A program made the position numbers and the translations under genes. The notes under the pieces were generated by a model. It did no database searches. It was not told the origin of the DNA and was given only the letters and a program-made list of their open reading frames with translations. This document shows positions 26,315-34,587 of a DNA stretch of 64,000 nucleotides, piece by piece. Position 1 is the first letter of the stretch; every line of letters begins with the position of its first letter. This DNA comes from Desulfallas thermosapovorans DSM 6562. Lineage in GTDB: Bacteria; Bacillota; Desulfotomaculia; Desulfotomaculales; Desulfallaceae. The stretch is taken from NCBI RefSeq assembly GCF_008124625.1, contig NZ_VNHM01000008.1, positions 87,737 to 151,736 of the forward strand. The letters run 5' to 3'.

Positions 26315-26923
26315 TTAATTCTTCCCCAGCCCTCTCATGTTGAAATTGATTAATGTTTTACATGCCATATCCATATCCGCCGGTTCATCGCCGTTGATCC
26401 ATGATAAAATAACCTCACGGAAGGCGCCCACAAAGGCGGTAGCGCTAACCCGGGTATCCTGAATTGGTATCAACCGCTGTTCCATTAGTTCATCCAGATC
26501 GATTTTGGTGAGCCTGATCAAGTCGTTTTCTATATCCGTAAATTTGGTGTTAACAACCGCACTACTTTGGGGGGAAAGGTCTAAAAGGATTTTGGCCAGG
26601 TGTTTTTTTTTCATAAATGTTCTAATACAAGCTTCCATGGAAGCGGCCAGCTTGTCAAAACCGTTGGTATACTGGGTTCTTTCCTTTTTAATAATTTCAA
26701 GGAGCTCATCGTAAAACTCTTTGATGATGGTGTCGATTAAAGCTTCTTTATCCTTAAAGTACAAATAGAATGTACCCGTGGCGATTCCGGCCTTTTTGGC
26801 GATGGTCTTGATGGAAATGCTGCCCGTTTCTTCCTTAGCCAGGATTTCCCTGGCCACGGTTAGTATTTTCCTTTTACGTGCCTGTTGTTTTTCAATTACT
26901 TTCTTGGTCTTGTTGTATACCAT
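26315..26923 (-). CDS. TetR/AcrR-family transcriptional regulator
   Basis: A 202-aa regulator. The N-terminal HTH is clear: ILTVAREILAKEETGSISIK, then KTIAKKAGIATGTFYLYFKDKEALID. The C-terminal ligand domain is divergent, as usual. It leads the importer operon and has a 14-bp-arm palindrome 37 nt upstream of its start. It therefore probably autorepresses and controls import of, or response to, the transported compound. Confidence 0.9.
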   Translation of the reverse strand: MVYNKTKKVIEKQQARKRKILTVAREILAKEETGSISIKTIAKKAGIATGTFYLYFKDKEALIDTIIKEFYDELLEIIKKERTQYTNGFDKLAASMEACIRTFMKKKHLAKILLDLSPQSSAVVNTKFTDIENDLIRLTKIDLDELMEQRLIPIQDTRVSATAFVGAFREVILSWINGDEPADMDMACKTLINFNMRGLGKN

Positions 26924-26959
26924 TGCAGACTCCCGTAGATCTATGCCAGGTTATGTAAA

Positions 26960-26990
26960 TGCATGAAATGAACTTGGTTCAGTTTATGCA
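26960..26990. promoter_or_regulatory. Candidate TetR operator upstream of the importer operon
   Basis: The arms TGCATGAAATGAAC and GTTCAGTTTATGCA around a TTG centre match at 12 of 14 positions. This size and near-perfect dyad, directly upstream of a TetR gene, is the expected form of its own operator. Binding is inferred. Confidence 0.65.
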
Positions 26991-27090
26991 TTTGATTTTA
27001 TCCTGTATATTTTGCAATGTCAAGTATCAAGTAACCATAAAAGGGCAGGTGGTTGTGCATAATAACAAAAACTAAAATATAGGTGATATT

Positions 27091-27270
27091 ATGGATAATA
27101 GTAATAATGAAAGAAAAAAGCATGTCCTGGCTATGATAGACCGCAAAAAACCGTCAGTGGCAGCCGGGGACGATAAATTTCTCAAGAAAGAGGCCGGTGG
27201 AAAGGACAAAGCCAGGGGTGACTACACACGTGTCACAACCTTTTCCTATGATGAAGTAGACCCGAGCTGA
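27091..27270 (+). CDS. Small hypothetical protein, 59 aa
   Basis: A short, highly charged protein starting MDNSNNERKKHVLAMIDRKK and ending TTFSYDEVDPS. It has a good start: AGGTGAT 3 nt before the ATG, with a stop 27 nt before the YjbQ-family gene. It has no signal peptide, membrane segment or Cys. It is rich in Lys and Asp and likely disordered apart from a short N-terminal helix. Function unknown; co-transcription with the next gene is probable. Confidence 0.6.
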   Translation: MDNSNNERKKHVLAMIDRKKPSVAAGDDKFLKKEAGGKDKARGDYTRVTTFSYDEVDPS

Positions 27271-27297
27271 CTTGGGTATAATAAGGGGGCTTTTAGG

Positions 27298-27714
27298 TTG
27301 AAAAGTTATAGAAAAGAACTGTGGTTTGAAGTTTCCAAGAGGCGGGAATTGATTAATATTACCCCGCTTGTGGACGAGTGTTTAACGGAAAGCGGTATCA
27401 AAGAAGGACTGCTCCTTTGCAACGCCATGCACATAACGGCCAGTGTATTCATTAACGACGATGAAGCCGGGCTTCACCGCGATTTCGAAAACTGGCTGGA
27501 AGAACTGGCACCCGAAAAGCCATATTCGCGTTATCACCATAATGGTTTTGAAGACAACGCAGATGCCCATTTAAAGCGTACTATCATGGGAAGGGAGGTC
27601 GTAGTTGCCGTCACTGACGGCAAACTGGACCTCGGCCCCTGGGAACAAATTTTCTACGGAGAATTTGACGGCAAAAGACGAAAAAGAGTATTAGTTAAAA
27701 TTATTGGTGATTAA
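27298..27714 (+). CDS. YjbQ/UPF0047-family protein
   Basis: A 138-aa member of the YjbQ family, in which some proteins have weak thiamine-phosphate-synthase activity but whose physiological role is unsettled. Visible motifs are [43 protein letters not shown] and [20 protein letters not shown], which hold the conserved His and Glu positions. TTG 27298 follows AAGGGGG. The size is typical. Confidence 0.9.
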   Translation: MKSYRKELWFEVSKRRELINITPLVDECLTESGIKEGLLLCNAMHITASVFINDDEAGLHRDFENWLEELAPEKPYSRYHHNGFEDNADAHLKRTIMGREVVVAVTDGKLDLGPWEQIFYGEFDGKRRKRVLVKIIGD

Positions 27715-27794
27715 CTTAATGATAGGCAATGCCTTTGGGGTAACAACCTTATTATTTATTTTTATCCTCTCGCTGCTCTGCCCCGGGTTTGCCC

Positions 27795-27825
27795 GGGAAG
27801 CGACCCGCCGGGCGGGTCGCTTCCC
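27795..27825. repeat. 31-bp perfect GC-rich palindrome
   Basis: The 15-bp arm GGGAAGCGACCCGCC, a central G and its exact reverse complement. There is no T tract on either side. Both strands can be read as short ORFs across it, which is a product of the symmetry. It looks like a REP/BIME-type palindromic unit. The rest of the gap between the YjbQ gene (27714) and the next gene (28001) is AT-rich with no convincing ORF. Confidence 0.7.
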
Positions 27826-28000
27826 GCAGCAAAAATTCGATGTGGGCGTTGACACTGCGCAGCATGATATCAAATGGGGGTTTATGTAAAATGCAAGTAT
27901 TGGGGGTGGTTGCCTTATTACATATTGCCTTAAAATGGAGGATTATGCACATTTTAAATTATTTGATATATTATGATAATAAAATGAAAGGAGTGTCAAC

Positions 28001-28333
28001 ATGTCTGACGACGCAAAAACCCAGGGCTATATGCCGCCCCCGTATTGCCCGCCGCACGCCACTGAACCCCTTGATGCCATGTATCCCGACATTTATTACC
28101 AGGTTTATCCCACTGTTAAACGTTACTGCGAAATGTATGATAACCCGAATACCCCTGGTTGTCACCCTTACCCCAGTAGAACTTATGTGGAGCAAATGGC
28201 TGACCAGATTTACCAGCAGGTTGCCGTTTCAACCGGCTACCCCCTGGAGAGACAGGGCGGTAGAGGATTGCTCAGATCGCTGGTATTAATACTACTCATA
28301 AGGGAGTTGTTGAGAAGAAGGGGATCATATTAA
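28001..28333 (+). CDS. Conserved-looking hypothetical protein, Pro/Tyr-rich
   Basis: A 110-aa protein starting behind AAAGGAGTG. The N-terminal half is rich in Pro, Tyr and Cys (YMPPPYCPPHAT, YPDIYYQVYPTVKRYC, CHPYPSRTY), and the C-terminus ends in a basic Leu/Arg stretch (LLRSLVLILLIRELLRRR). Pro/Tyr/Cys-rich short proteins of this kind are common among spore-coat proteins in Firmicutes, which is a guess here. There are no known catalytic motifs. It is a single-gene unit closed by a strong hairpin. Confidence 0.7.
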   Translation: MSDDAKTQGYMPPPYCPPHATEPLDAMYPDIYYQVYPTVKRYCEMYDNPNTPGCHPYPSRTYVEQMADQIYQQVAVSTGYPLERQGGRGLLRSLVLILLIRELLRRRGSY

Positions 28334-28410
28334 AAATTCGGCACCAAAAATTCAAAAATATAAGTCCTGCAGGGCTATAATAAAATGGTAAAGCTTGACC
28401 GCGCGTGAGG

Positions 28411-28458
28411 TATAAATAGAATAAACCGCACACTGAAGGTGCGGCTTATTCTATTTAT
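28411..28458. terminator. Long bidirectional terminator hairpin
   Basis: The arms of 21 nt (28411-28431 and 28438-28458) match with one mismatch, around loop ACTGAAG. The GC core is CCGCAC/GTGCGG and the outer parts are AT-rich, giving a U tract on both strands. It lies between convergent genes. Confidence 0.85.
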
Positions 28459-28467
28459 ACGCAAATG

Positions 28468-28689
28468 TCAATTTTTCTTTTTATCCACGTAATGTAAATA
28501 GAGCATTCTTATTGCATCCAACCAAACCAGCGGGTCCAGCCTGTCAATTTCCCTATACTTTTCCTCACCCAGGTTTTCAATCAATAACTTTTTAAAACCT
28601 GCGTCATCTTTGCTGAACGCGACAACATCCTTAAGCGGCCGGTTTTTAAATATGTTAATCAGTAAATTGCCCAGTTCTTCGGGTTTCAA
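28468..28689 (-). CDS. Small hypothetical protein, 73 aa, next to feoB
   Basis: Read from TTG 28689, which follows GGGGGTGG at a normal spacer. The product begins LKPEELGNLLINIFKNRPLK and ends LYLHYVDKKKN. It looks helical and soluble, with no Cys and no membrane segment. It is the last gene of the feo run, 62 nt after the feoB permease stop. Frames extending further upstream run through the 3' end of feoB and are not supported. Function unknown. Confidence 0.6.
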   Translation of the reverse strand: MKPEELGNLLINIFKNRPLKDVVAFSKDDAGFKKLLIENLGEEKYREIDRLDPLVWLDAIRMLYLHYVDKKKN

Positions 28690-28751
28690 GCAACCACCCC
28701 CTTTATTTAATTCGGTGTCGTGGTTGCAATTTCCTGTAATTACGCCAATTA

Positions 28752-30146
28752 TTAAATTAAAACCGCCGCCCGTACCAGATTGTTTATCAAAATGCAGACC
28801 AGTACGCCCACGGTGGTGGGTATCAAAGCGGCCAGTAACGTCCAGCGCCAGCTGCGTTGTTCCCTGTTGATGGTGAACAGTGTAGTGCCGCAAGGCCAGT
28901 GGCAAAGAGAGAAAACCATAGTACACAGGGCCGTCAGCCAGGTCCACCCGTGCTGATCCACCAGCAGGTGGCGCAGACCGGCCAGGCTGTCCAGTTCCAT
29001 CATGGCACCGCCGCTAACGTAGCTCATAATCAGGATGGGTAAAACAATTTCATTGGCCGGCAGGCCCAGTATAAAGGCCAGCAGTATAAAACCATCCAGC
29101 CCCATAAACCGGGCCAGGGGGTCCAGCCACCCGGCGATAATATTTAATAGGCTGGCACTGCCAACGGTGCTGTTGGCCAGTAGCCAGATTAGACCTCCGG
29201 CGGGAGCAGCGATTAACACGGCGCGGCCAAGTACAAACAAAGTGCGGTCCAGCACCGAGCGCACCAGCACCTGGCCCACCAGAGGCTTTCTATAGGGTGG
29301 CAGTTCCAGGGTAAAGGATGACGGCTCACCCCGCAGTAGAGTTTTGGATAGCAGCCAGGAAATCGAAAGCGTAACGGCAACGCCAAAGACCACCAGCCCG
29401 GCTACGGCGAGGGTGGCCACCGCACTGCTCAGTGAAAGGGAAACCGACCCGGCTATGAAAATGCTTACCAGGGCAATTAGTGTGGGAAACCTGCCATTGC
29501 AGGGCACAAAATTATTGGTTAACGTGGCAATCAGCCGCTCCCGGGGCGACTCGATGATACGGCAGGCGATGATGCCCGCGGCGTTGCAACCGAAGCCCAT
29601 ACTCATGGTCAGGGCCTGCTTGCCGTGGGCGCCGGCCTTTTTAAAAAAGCGGTCCAGGTTAAAGGCCACCCGGGGCAAGTAGCCCAGGTCTTCCAACAGA
29701 GTGAACAGCGGAAAGAAAATGGCCATTGGCGGTAGCATCACTGCCACAACCCACGCCAGGCTGCGGTAGACGCCCAATACTAAAAATCCGTGCAGCCAAT
29801 CGGGGGCGTCAAGGAGCATAAATAAATCCGTCAGCCGGGCCTCTATCCAAAAGAGTCCCGTTGCCAGCAGGCTTGAAGGTATATTGGCGCCGGCAATGGT
29901 TACCCAGAATACCACCGCCAGTATACCAAACATGATGGGGAATCCCCATAAGGGTGATGTTAGTATGTTATCAATTTGACGGTCCAGGTCTTTTCGCCCG
30001 TTGGAAGTATAGCTGACCACTTCACCGGCTATCTGTTCGGCGGTGCGGTAGATGCCGGTAACAATACTGTCCCTGACTTGACCCTGGCGCGGGCCGGTGA
30101 TTGTTCGGGCCTCTTCCAATAATGGTGTTAAGGATTTTGGTGGCAT
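28752..30146 (-). CDS. feoB: Ferrous iron transporter FeoB, permease half (split gene)
   Basis: A 464-aa membrane part of FeoB. It begins with a short cytoplasmic segment (MPPKSLTPLLEEARTITG), then Gate motifs typical of FeoB: GFGCNAAGIIACRI, NNFVPCNGRFPTLIAL, and LGLPANEIVLPI. The start codon overlaps the stop of the GTPase gene (TGATG), and GGAGGGG lies 8 nt upstream, so the two halves appear translated as separate, coupled proteins. Most FeoB proteins are one chain. A frameshift error cannot be excluded, but the RBS and coupled start argue for a real split. Confidence 0.9.
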   Translation of the reverse strand: MPPKSLTPLLEEARTITGPRQGQVRDSIVTGIYRTAEQIAGEVVSYTSNGRKDLDRQIDNILTSPLWGFPIMFGILAVVFWVTIAGANIPSSLLATGLFWIEARLTDLFMLLDAPDWLHGFLVLGVYRSLAWVVAVMLPPMAIFFPLFTLLEDLGYLPRVAFNLDRFFKKAGAHGKQALTMSMGFGCNAAGIIACRIIESPRERLIATLTNNFVPCNGRFPTLIALVSIFIAGSVSLSLSSAVATLAVAGLVVFGVAVTLSISWLLSKTLLRGEPSSFTLELPPYRKPLVGQVLVRSVLDRTLFVLGRAVLIAAPAGGLIWLLANSTVGSASLLNIIAGWLDPLARFMGLDGFILLAFILGLPANEIVLPILIMSYVSGGAMMELDSLAGLRHLLVDQHGWTWLTALCTMVFSLCHWPCGTTLFTINREQRSWRWTLLAALIPTTVGVLVCILINNLVRAAVLI

Positions 30147-30934
30147 CAGGCCCACCCCTCCCGGGCCACCGGTATTACCGTTACTGCTTCCCTGTCGTTT
30201 AGATATTTTTCCATTGCCTTTACCAGGTTGATATCGCCGTCCAGCAAGCGCAGAGCCAGCCAGCGGGCATTTATATCCTCGCCCACCGCGTCCCGCACCC
30301 GGGGTTCCAGCCAGGCAACGGCTTCTTCCACCATTTGACCGTAGCGCACCAGCTTTGGCTTGGGCAGGATACATCCTCCGGCCACATCTTCAATCGCCTC
30401 TAGCAGCCGGGGCAGGCCTTCACCGCTTCTGGCGGCGGTGGCGACTACGGGTACCCCCATCCGGTTACTTAGTTTATTAATATCTATCCGGATTTTTTTG
30501 CGCCTGGCCTCGTCAATCAGGTTTACACAAACCACCACCTTACTGGTTATTTCCATCACCTGCAGCGCCAGGTTGAGGTTGCGCTCCAGGCAGGTGGCGT
30601 CCACCACCACAATGGTAGCGTCAGGCCTGGCAAAACAAATAAAATCCCGGGCAACTTCTTCATCGGCTGAGTTGGCCAGCAGTGAATAGGTGCCGGGCAG
30701 ATCAATTATTTTGTATTGGCGTGAATTGTGTTGAAAAGTACCTTCGGCCCGTTGCACCGTTTTGCCCGGCCAGTTGCCGGTATGCTGCCGTAAACCGGTT
30801 AAAGCGTTAAATAAAGTGCTTTTACCCGTGTTGGGATTTCCCGCCAGGGCGATAACATAGTCATATGTTGCTGATTTTGTGTGCAGTGTTACCCTGGAGG
30901 TTAATTTTCCCGTTGATTGATAGGTAAGCCCCAT
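30146..30934 (-). CDS. feoB: FeoB N-terminal GTPase domain as a separate protein
   Basis: A 262-aa G protein controlling Fe2+ uptake. The motifs are G1 GNPNTGKST, G2 region WPGKTV, G3 DLPGTYS, and G4 NLID (usually NxxD in this family). A helical domain follows, ending REGWA just before the stop. In one-piece FeoB this domain continues directly into the permease. It is preceded by a 110-nt gap after feoA on the minus strand. Confidence 0.9.
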   Translation of the reverse strand: MGLTYQSTGKLTSRVTLHTKSATYDYVIALAGNPNTGKSTLFNALTGLRQHTGNWPGKTVQRAEGTFQHNSRQYKIIDLPGTYSLLANSADEEVARDFICFARPDATIVVVDATCLERNLNLALQVMEITSKVVVCVNLIDEARRKKIRIDINKLSNRMGVPVVATAARSGEGLPRLLEAIEDVAGGCILPKPKLVRYGQMVEEAVAWLEPRVRDAVGEDINARWLALRLLDGDINLVKAMEKYLNDREAVTVIPVAREGWA

Positions 30935-31044
30935 TTTCCCGTCCCTCTCGTTTAATATTATGGTTTGACCGGGTTAAGTTTTAACGAGTAAATATATGAT
31001 TAACCCGAAAAACGTAGCAAGTCCCTGTAGTTTTCGGTGTAAAG

Positions 31045-31284
31045 TTAATTCCAGGGAGTTACCAGTACTTGCCCGGCTACTTCCCTGCGCAGTGCTATTA
31101 CCGCGCCTCTGATATTAAAAGCAATGGGATCGCCCACCGGGCTGCGCCGGATAACCTCCACTTTAGTGCCCGGAACCAGGCCAAGATCCAGCAGCCTGCG
31201 CCGGGTTAAACCCTCGGCCGTAATACCCGTAACCAGTGCGAAAGAACCGTTGCTCATGCGATTCAAAGTGGTAATACTACTCAT
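31045..31284 (-). CDS. feoA: FeoA-domain protein
   Basis: A 79-aa SH3-like accessory protein of the Feo system. It shows GLTRRRLLDLGLVPGTKVEVIRRSP and GDPIAFNIRGAVIALRR, the family signature. It probably interacts with the FeoB G domain. It is first in the feo run, with a dyad-symmetric site just upstream that is a candidate for the neighbouring DtxR/MntR-type regulator. Confidence 0.93.
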   Translation of the reverse strand: MSSITTLNRMSNGSFALVTGITAEGLTRRRLLDLGLVPGTKVEVIRRSPVGDPIAFNIRGAVIALRREVAGQVLVTPWN

Positions 31285-31317
31285 GCGCTTCCCCCCATTG
31301 AACTTTATGGTGTTTTA

Positions 31318-31341
31318 GTTTGTTAAATGTATCTAACAAAC
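31318..31341 (-). promoter_or_regulatory. Candidate metalloregulator operator upstream of feoA
   Basis: A 24-bp dyad: GTTTGTTAAAT, central GT, then ATCTAACAAAC, with one mismatch per arm pair. It lies 34 nt upstream of the feoA start. A DtxR/MntR-type regulator is encoded next door, making it the natural candidate protein. The exact consensus is not one I can match to a characterised box. Confidence 0.6.
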
Positions 31342-31416
31342 CTATACAATAATATGTGATTTATTGAAAAGGTGTTACTATTCCGGCATGCCAAAAAGCG
31401 GTAGGGGGAATAAAAT

Positions 31417-31442
31417 GAAAAAACCGGCTTCGAGGCCGGTTG
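31417..31442 (-). terminator. Terminator after the DtxR-family gene
   Basis: The arms AACCGGC and GCCGGTT enclose a short loop and are followed on the minus strand by TTTTTTC. It lies about 66 nt past the regulator stop. The surrounding 31285-31507 holds no convincing gene. Confidence 0.75.
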
Positions 31443-31507
31443 GGCTCCTGGATATGCTGGCATTTGCAAAAGCAGCTCACTCAAAACTTGAAAGATTGCA
31501 GCGCTGG

Positions 31508-31957
31508 TCAATCCCGGTAGCCATCCACTACACCCAGTCCTTGTTCCTTTCTTTTCTGATAGTGTTGCAAATATCTCTGGGCACATTCGCCGTTGTGCTC
31601 AAAAAAGTCGACCAGGCTTTCAATGGCCCAGAGGGTGGGCATGGATAAATAGTGTTCCATGGCCTCGGCCTCGGCTTTAATATCGCAACCGGAATTGATT
31701 ACGCGCAAAAACTTTTGTAATATACTGTTTCTTTCTACAAGAAACCGGCCCAGTTTGCGTCCTTTATCCGTTAAAACCAGTTCCCGGTATTTTTTATAGA
31801 TCAGATAATTTTCACTGCTTAATTTTCTGGTGGCGTTATTTACAGAGGGCAGGGTTACATCCAGGCAGGCGGCTATGTCGCTGACCCGTACCACGTCGTT
31901 TTTCAAGGAAAACCGGTATATTTCCTCCAGGTAATCTTCCAGGCTTGGTGACAACAA
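31508..31957 (-). CDS. DtxR/MntR-family metal-dependent regulator
   Basis: A 149-aa regulator. The N-terminal winged helix reads SLEDYLEEIYRFSLKN, VRVSDIAACLDVTLPSVNNATRKL, and YRELVLTDKGRKLG. The dimerisation and metal-binding part follows (ERNSILQKFL, CDIKAEAEAMEHYLS). The metal-ligand pattern (Cys, Glu, His near residues 97-109) resembles that of the family. Its location beside feoAB suggests Fe2+ or Mn2+ control of that operon. TTG start, GGGGG upstream. Confidence 0.9.
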   Translation of the reverse strand: MLSPSLEDYLEEIYRFSLKNDVVRVSDIAACLDVTLPSVNNATRKLSSENYLIYKKYRELVLTDKGRKLGRFLVERNSILQKFLRVINSGCDIKAEAEAMEHYLSMPTLWAIESLVDFFEHNGECAQRYLQHYQKRKEQGLGVVDGYRD

Positions 31958-32188
31958 GTTTTTTTACCCCCTTTAATTTGCCCTTGGTGGTTTATTATTA
32001 TAAAACTTATATTAGACTAAGTCCCTGGTAGATTCTATTAACTTGATGCTGAAAAAATGTCTGGTCAGTTGTGATTTCTCGCCACTAGGATTCAACAATG
32101 TGTTAATAACGCAAAAATATTGTATGATAAGCAAAAGCCGGGATATATCCGGTGGCTTACACTTTTTTATTTGCAGGGGAGATGCTGC

Positions 32189-32989
32189 GTGGCCAAAATA
32201 CTATTAGTGGATGATGAGCAGTTGCTGGTTAAGGGACTGAAGCGCAGTCTGGAAAACGAGGGGTATGAGGTGCAGGCGGCTTATAATGGAACCGAGGCTC
32301 TGTCCCTGGTGCGCTCCGAGCCCGTGGATTTGGTGGTGCTGGATATCATGCTGCCCGAGATGGACGGGCTGGAAGTATGCCGGCGTATTCGGCAGTTTAG
32401 TAATTTACCCATCATTATGTTAACCGCCCGGGGGGATGCAGTGGATAAAATTGTGGGATTGGAATTAGGTGCGGACGATTATCTGGCCAAGCCCTTCAAC
32501 ACCCGGGAATTGATTGCCCGTATCAGAGCCATACTCCGCCGGGTACCCCCGGAGCGACCCGGGACTTGCGGTGACCGGTTTTCAAATGAGTCAGGTAGGT
32601 CCGGTCAGGCGTATAAAGATATCTCTTGCGGGGAGCAAGTGACTGGTGGTGCACGAACCCGGGGGAATTGCTGCGCTCCGGGGGAGGTGATCAAAGCGAG
32701 CGGTTTGGAGATAGATGTACCGCGGCAGCGTGTACGCCGGGAAGGCCGGGCGGTTGAACTCACCTCCCGGGAATTTGATCTGCTGCTCACTCTGGCCCGG
32801 CAGCCGGGTCGTATTTTTACCCGGGAGGTGCTGCTGGATCAGGTTTGGGGAACGCGGTATTTCGGTGAGCCCCGGGTGGTGGATGTATATATTCGCCGGC
32901 TGCGGCAAAAAATTGAGCCGGATACCGCTAATCCCCGCTGGATCATGACCCGCTGGGGTGCCGGATATTATTTTGCAGGAGCCGATTGA
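32189..32989 (+). CDS. OmpR/PhoB-type response regulator with long interdomain linker
   Basis: A 266-aa regulator. The receiver domain is at residues 1-118 (ILLVDDEQ, phospho-Asp in VVLDIMLPE near 52, conserved Lys in LAKPF). The winged-helix domain is at about 172-266 (REFDLLLTLARQPGRIFTREVLLDQVWG, VDVYIRRLRQKIE, RWGAGYYF). The linker is about 50 residues and contains Cys, Gly and Arg, where 10-20 is usual. GTG 32189 has GGGGAG 7 nt upstream. The stop overlaps the kinase start (TGATG). Confidence 0.92.
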   Translation: MAKILLVDDEQLLVKGLKRSLENEGYEVQAAYNGTEALSLVRSEPVDLVVLDIMLPEMDGLEVCRRIRQFSNLPIIMLTARGDAVDKIVGLELGADDYLAKPFNTRELIARIRAILRRVPPERPGTCGDRFSNESGRSGQAYKDISCGEQVTGGARTRGNCCAPGEVIKASGLEIDVPRQRVRREGRAVELTSREFDLLLTLARQPGRIFTREVLLDQVWGTRYFGEPRVVDVYIRRLRQKIEPDTANPRWIMTRWGAGYYFAGAD

Positions 32990-34416
32990 TGAAAATACCA
33001 TCTAAAACGTCGATCCGCTGGAAAATGGCGGGTACTTATTTTGTGCTCATTGTCTTAATATTAGGGATTGCCAACCTTTTTTTGCTTCAGATGCTGGAGC
33101 GGAATTACCTTGGGGAAAGGGCGGCCACTTCCCTGGCCAATGCTAATATAATCGCCACCACCGGCCAGGATACACTGCTGCGTTCAGACCGCAATGCTTA
33201 TTATTTAGCCCGGGATTTTGGCACTAGAATGGGGGTTCGGGTGCTGGTACTGGATCGACGGGGCAATATAATGGTGGATTCCTACGATGAAGAATGGCTG
33301 CTGGGCCGCTCTTTGCGCCACCAGGAAGTTAAGACCGCGCTGACCGGTACCGGCCAAACAGGCGTGCACCGGTTAAATAGTGGAGAAATGGTGTTATATG
33401 CGGCTGTGCCGGTGCTTCGGGATAAATCCACCGCCGGTGTGGTGATGCTGGTGGAAGGATTGGATGACCTGTATGCAGCGCTGGATGATATACGCCGTCA
33501 AATGCTTTTAGTTTCCCTGGTCAGCGGCTTACTGGCCGCACTTCTAAGTCTGGGGCTGGCCGGGCTGTTAACTAAACCAGTAAAGGAACTGACCGAAGCT
33601 GTGCGGCAAGTTTCCGCCGGTCACCTGGAGCAGCATATCCCGGCCCGTAGCAGTGATGAACTGGGGCAATTGGCCGCTGCTTTTAATGAAATGAGTGGCC
33701 GGTTGGCCGAGGCTGACCTTTTGCGGCGCAGGTTCTTAGCCGATGCTTCCCACGAGTTGAAATCGCCCCTGAGCTCGGTAAAAGCGCTGGCCCAGTCTCT
33801 GTTGGAAACCAACGAGCAGGACATTGGCGTGTACCGGGAATATTTGGCGGATATCAACAGTGAAATGAACCGCCTGGCCAGGATTGTTGATCACATGCTG
33901 CAACTGACTAGGCTAGAGGAGGAGGGGCCTCTGGTTAAAGAGAATACTGCAGTGGCCGGTTTGGTTGAACATGTGCTGCTGTTGCTGCGACCCAGGGCTT
34001 GCGAGGGGGGCGTTGCTTTGCAAACGGACATAGACCCGGCATTATCCTGGCCGGTGCACCCCGATTTGTTCACTGGTATTTTATTTAATCTTGTAGATAA
34101 TGCCATCAGGCATACCCCCGGGGGCACAGTAACAGTGGAGGCGCAGGTGAAAAAGAAGGATTTAATCGTGCAGGTGGCGGACACCGGTGAAGGCATTCCA
34201 GCCGAAGACCTGCCCCATGTATTTGATCGTTTTTACCGGGTGGACAAGGCCCGCTCCCGGGTTACCGGAGGTACCGGGCTGGGCCTGGCCGTTGTTCGCC
34301 AGGCTGTACACCGGCACGGGGGAAGCATAAAGGTGACCAGCCGGCCTGGTGAGGGGACGGTCTTTACACTGGTGTTGCCCGGTATGGATTATGTGCACAC
34401 GGTTTCATGTATATAA
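32989..34416 (+). CDS. Sensor histidine kinase (PhoR/WalK-like)
   Basis: A 475-aa membrane kinase. TM1 is near residues 14-35, followed by an extracytoplasmic sensor region of about 125 residues, TM2 near 163-185 and a HAMP domain. The HisKA phosphoacceptor is DASHELKSP (His near 255), with N-box NLVDNAIRH, G1 DTGEGIP, F-box DRFYRVDKARS and G2 GGTGLGLAVV. It is translationally coupled to the response regulator. The stimulus is unknown; the sensor region looks PAS/Cache-like. Confidence 0.92.
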   Translation: MKIPSKTSIRWKMAGTYFVLIVLILGIANLFLLQMLERNYLGERAATSLANANIIATTGQDTLLRSDRNAYYLARDFGTRMGVRVLVLDRRGNIMVDSYDEEWLLGRSLRHQEVKTALTGTGQTGVHRLNSGEMVLYAAVPVLRDKSTAGVVMLVEGLDDLYAALDDIRRQMLLVSLVSGLLAALLSLGLAGLLTKPVKELTEAVRQVSAGHLEQHIPARSSDELGQLAAAFNEMSGRLAEADLLRRRFLADASHELKSPLSSVKALAQSLLETNEQDIGVYREYLADINSEMNRLARIVDHMLQLTRLEEEGPLVKENTAVAGLVEHVLLLLRPRACEGGVALQTDIDPALSWPVHPDLFTGILFNLVDNAIRHTPGGTVTVEAQVKKKDLIVQVADTGEGIPAEDLPHVFDRFYRVDKARSRVTGGTGLGLAVVRQAVHRHGGSIKVTSRPGEGTVFTLVLPGMDYVHTVSCI

Positions 34417-34587
34417 TAAAGCAGGACCAAAATATGCTGCCGGTTTCGCCCTATTTTTTCGCGGTACGGTATGGCTAAAACCGGTCCGGAGCGGTTAAAA
34501 TGCAGCTAAGTTGGTAAACATTGGTCTTATTTCAATGAGAAATTGCTTTTACCGGTAATGGTTGGGTTACAAAGGTGGTATGTTAAA

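Noticed and set aside
27704..27952. Short ORFs on both strands (61 and 66 aa) around 27.8 kb
   Set aside because: Both read through the 31-bp palindrome and share a repeated peptide because of its symmetry; no RBS of note.
28690..28947. N-terminal extension of the small gene next to feoB
   Set aside because: The extension overlaps the 3' end of feoB out of frame; TTG 28689 has a good RBS.
30140..30160. UGA at the end of the FeoB GTPase as a Sec codon
   Set aside because: The same frame reaches another stop within six codons; the permease continues in a different frame with its own RBS.
31364..31648. 94-aa plus-strand ORF
   Set aside because: It covers a terminator hairpin and the 3' end of the DtxR-family gene on the other strand; no RBS fits.
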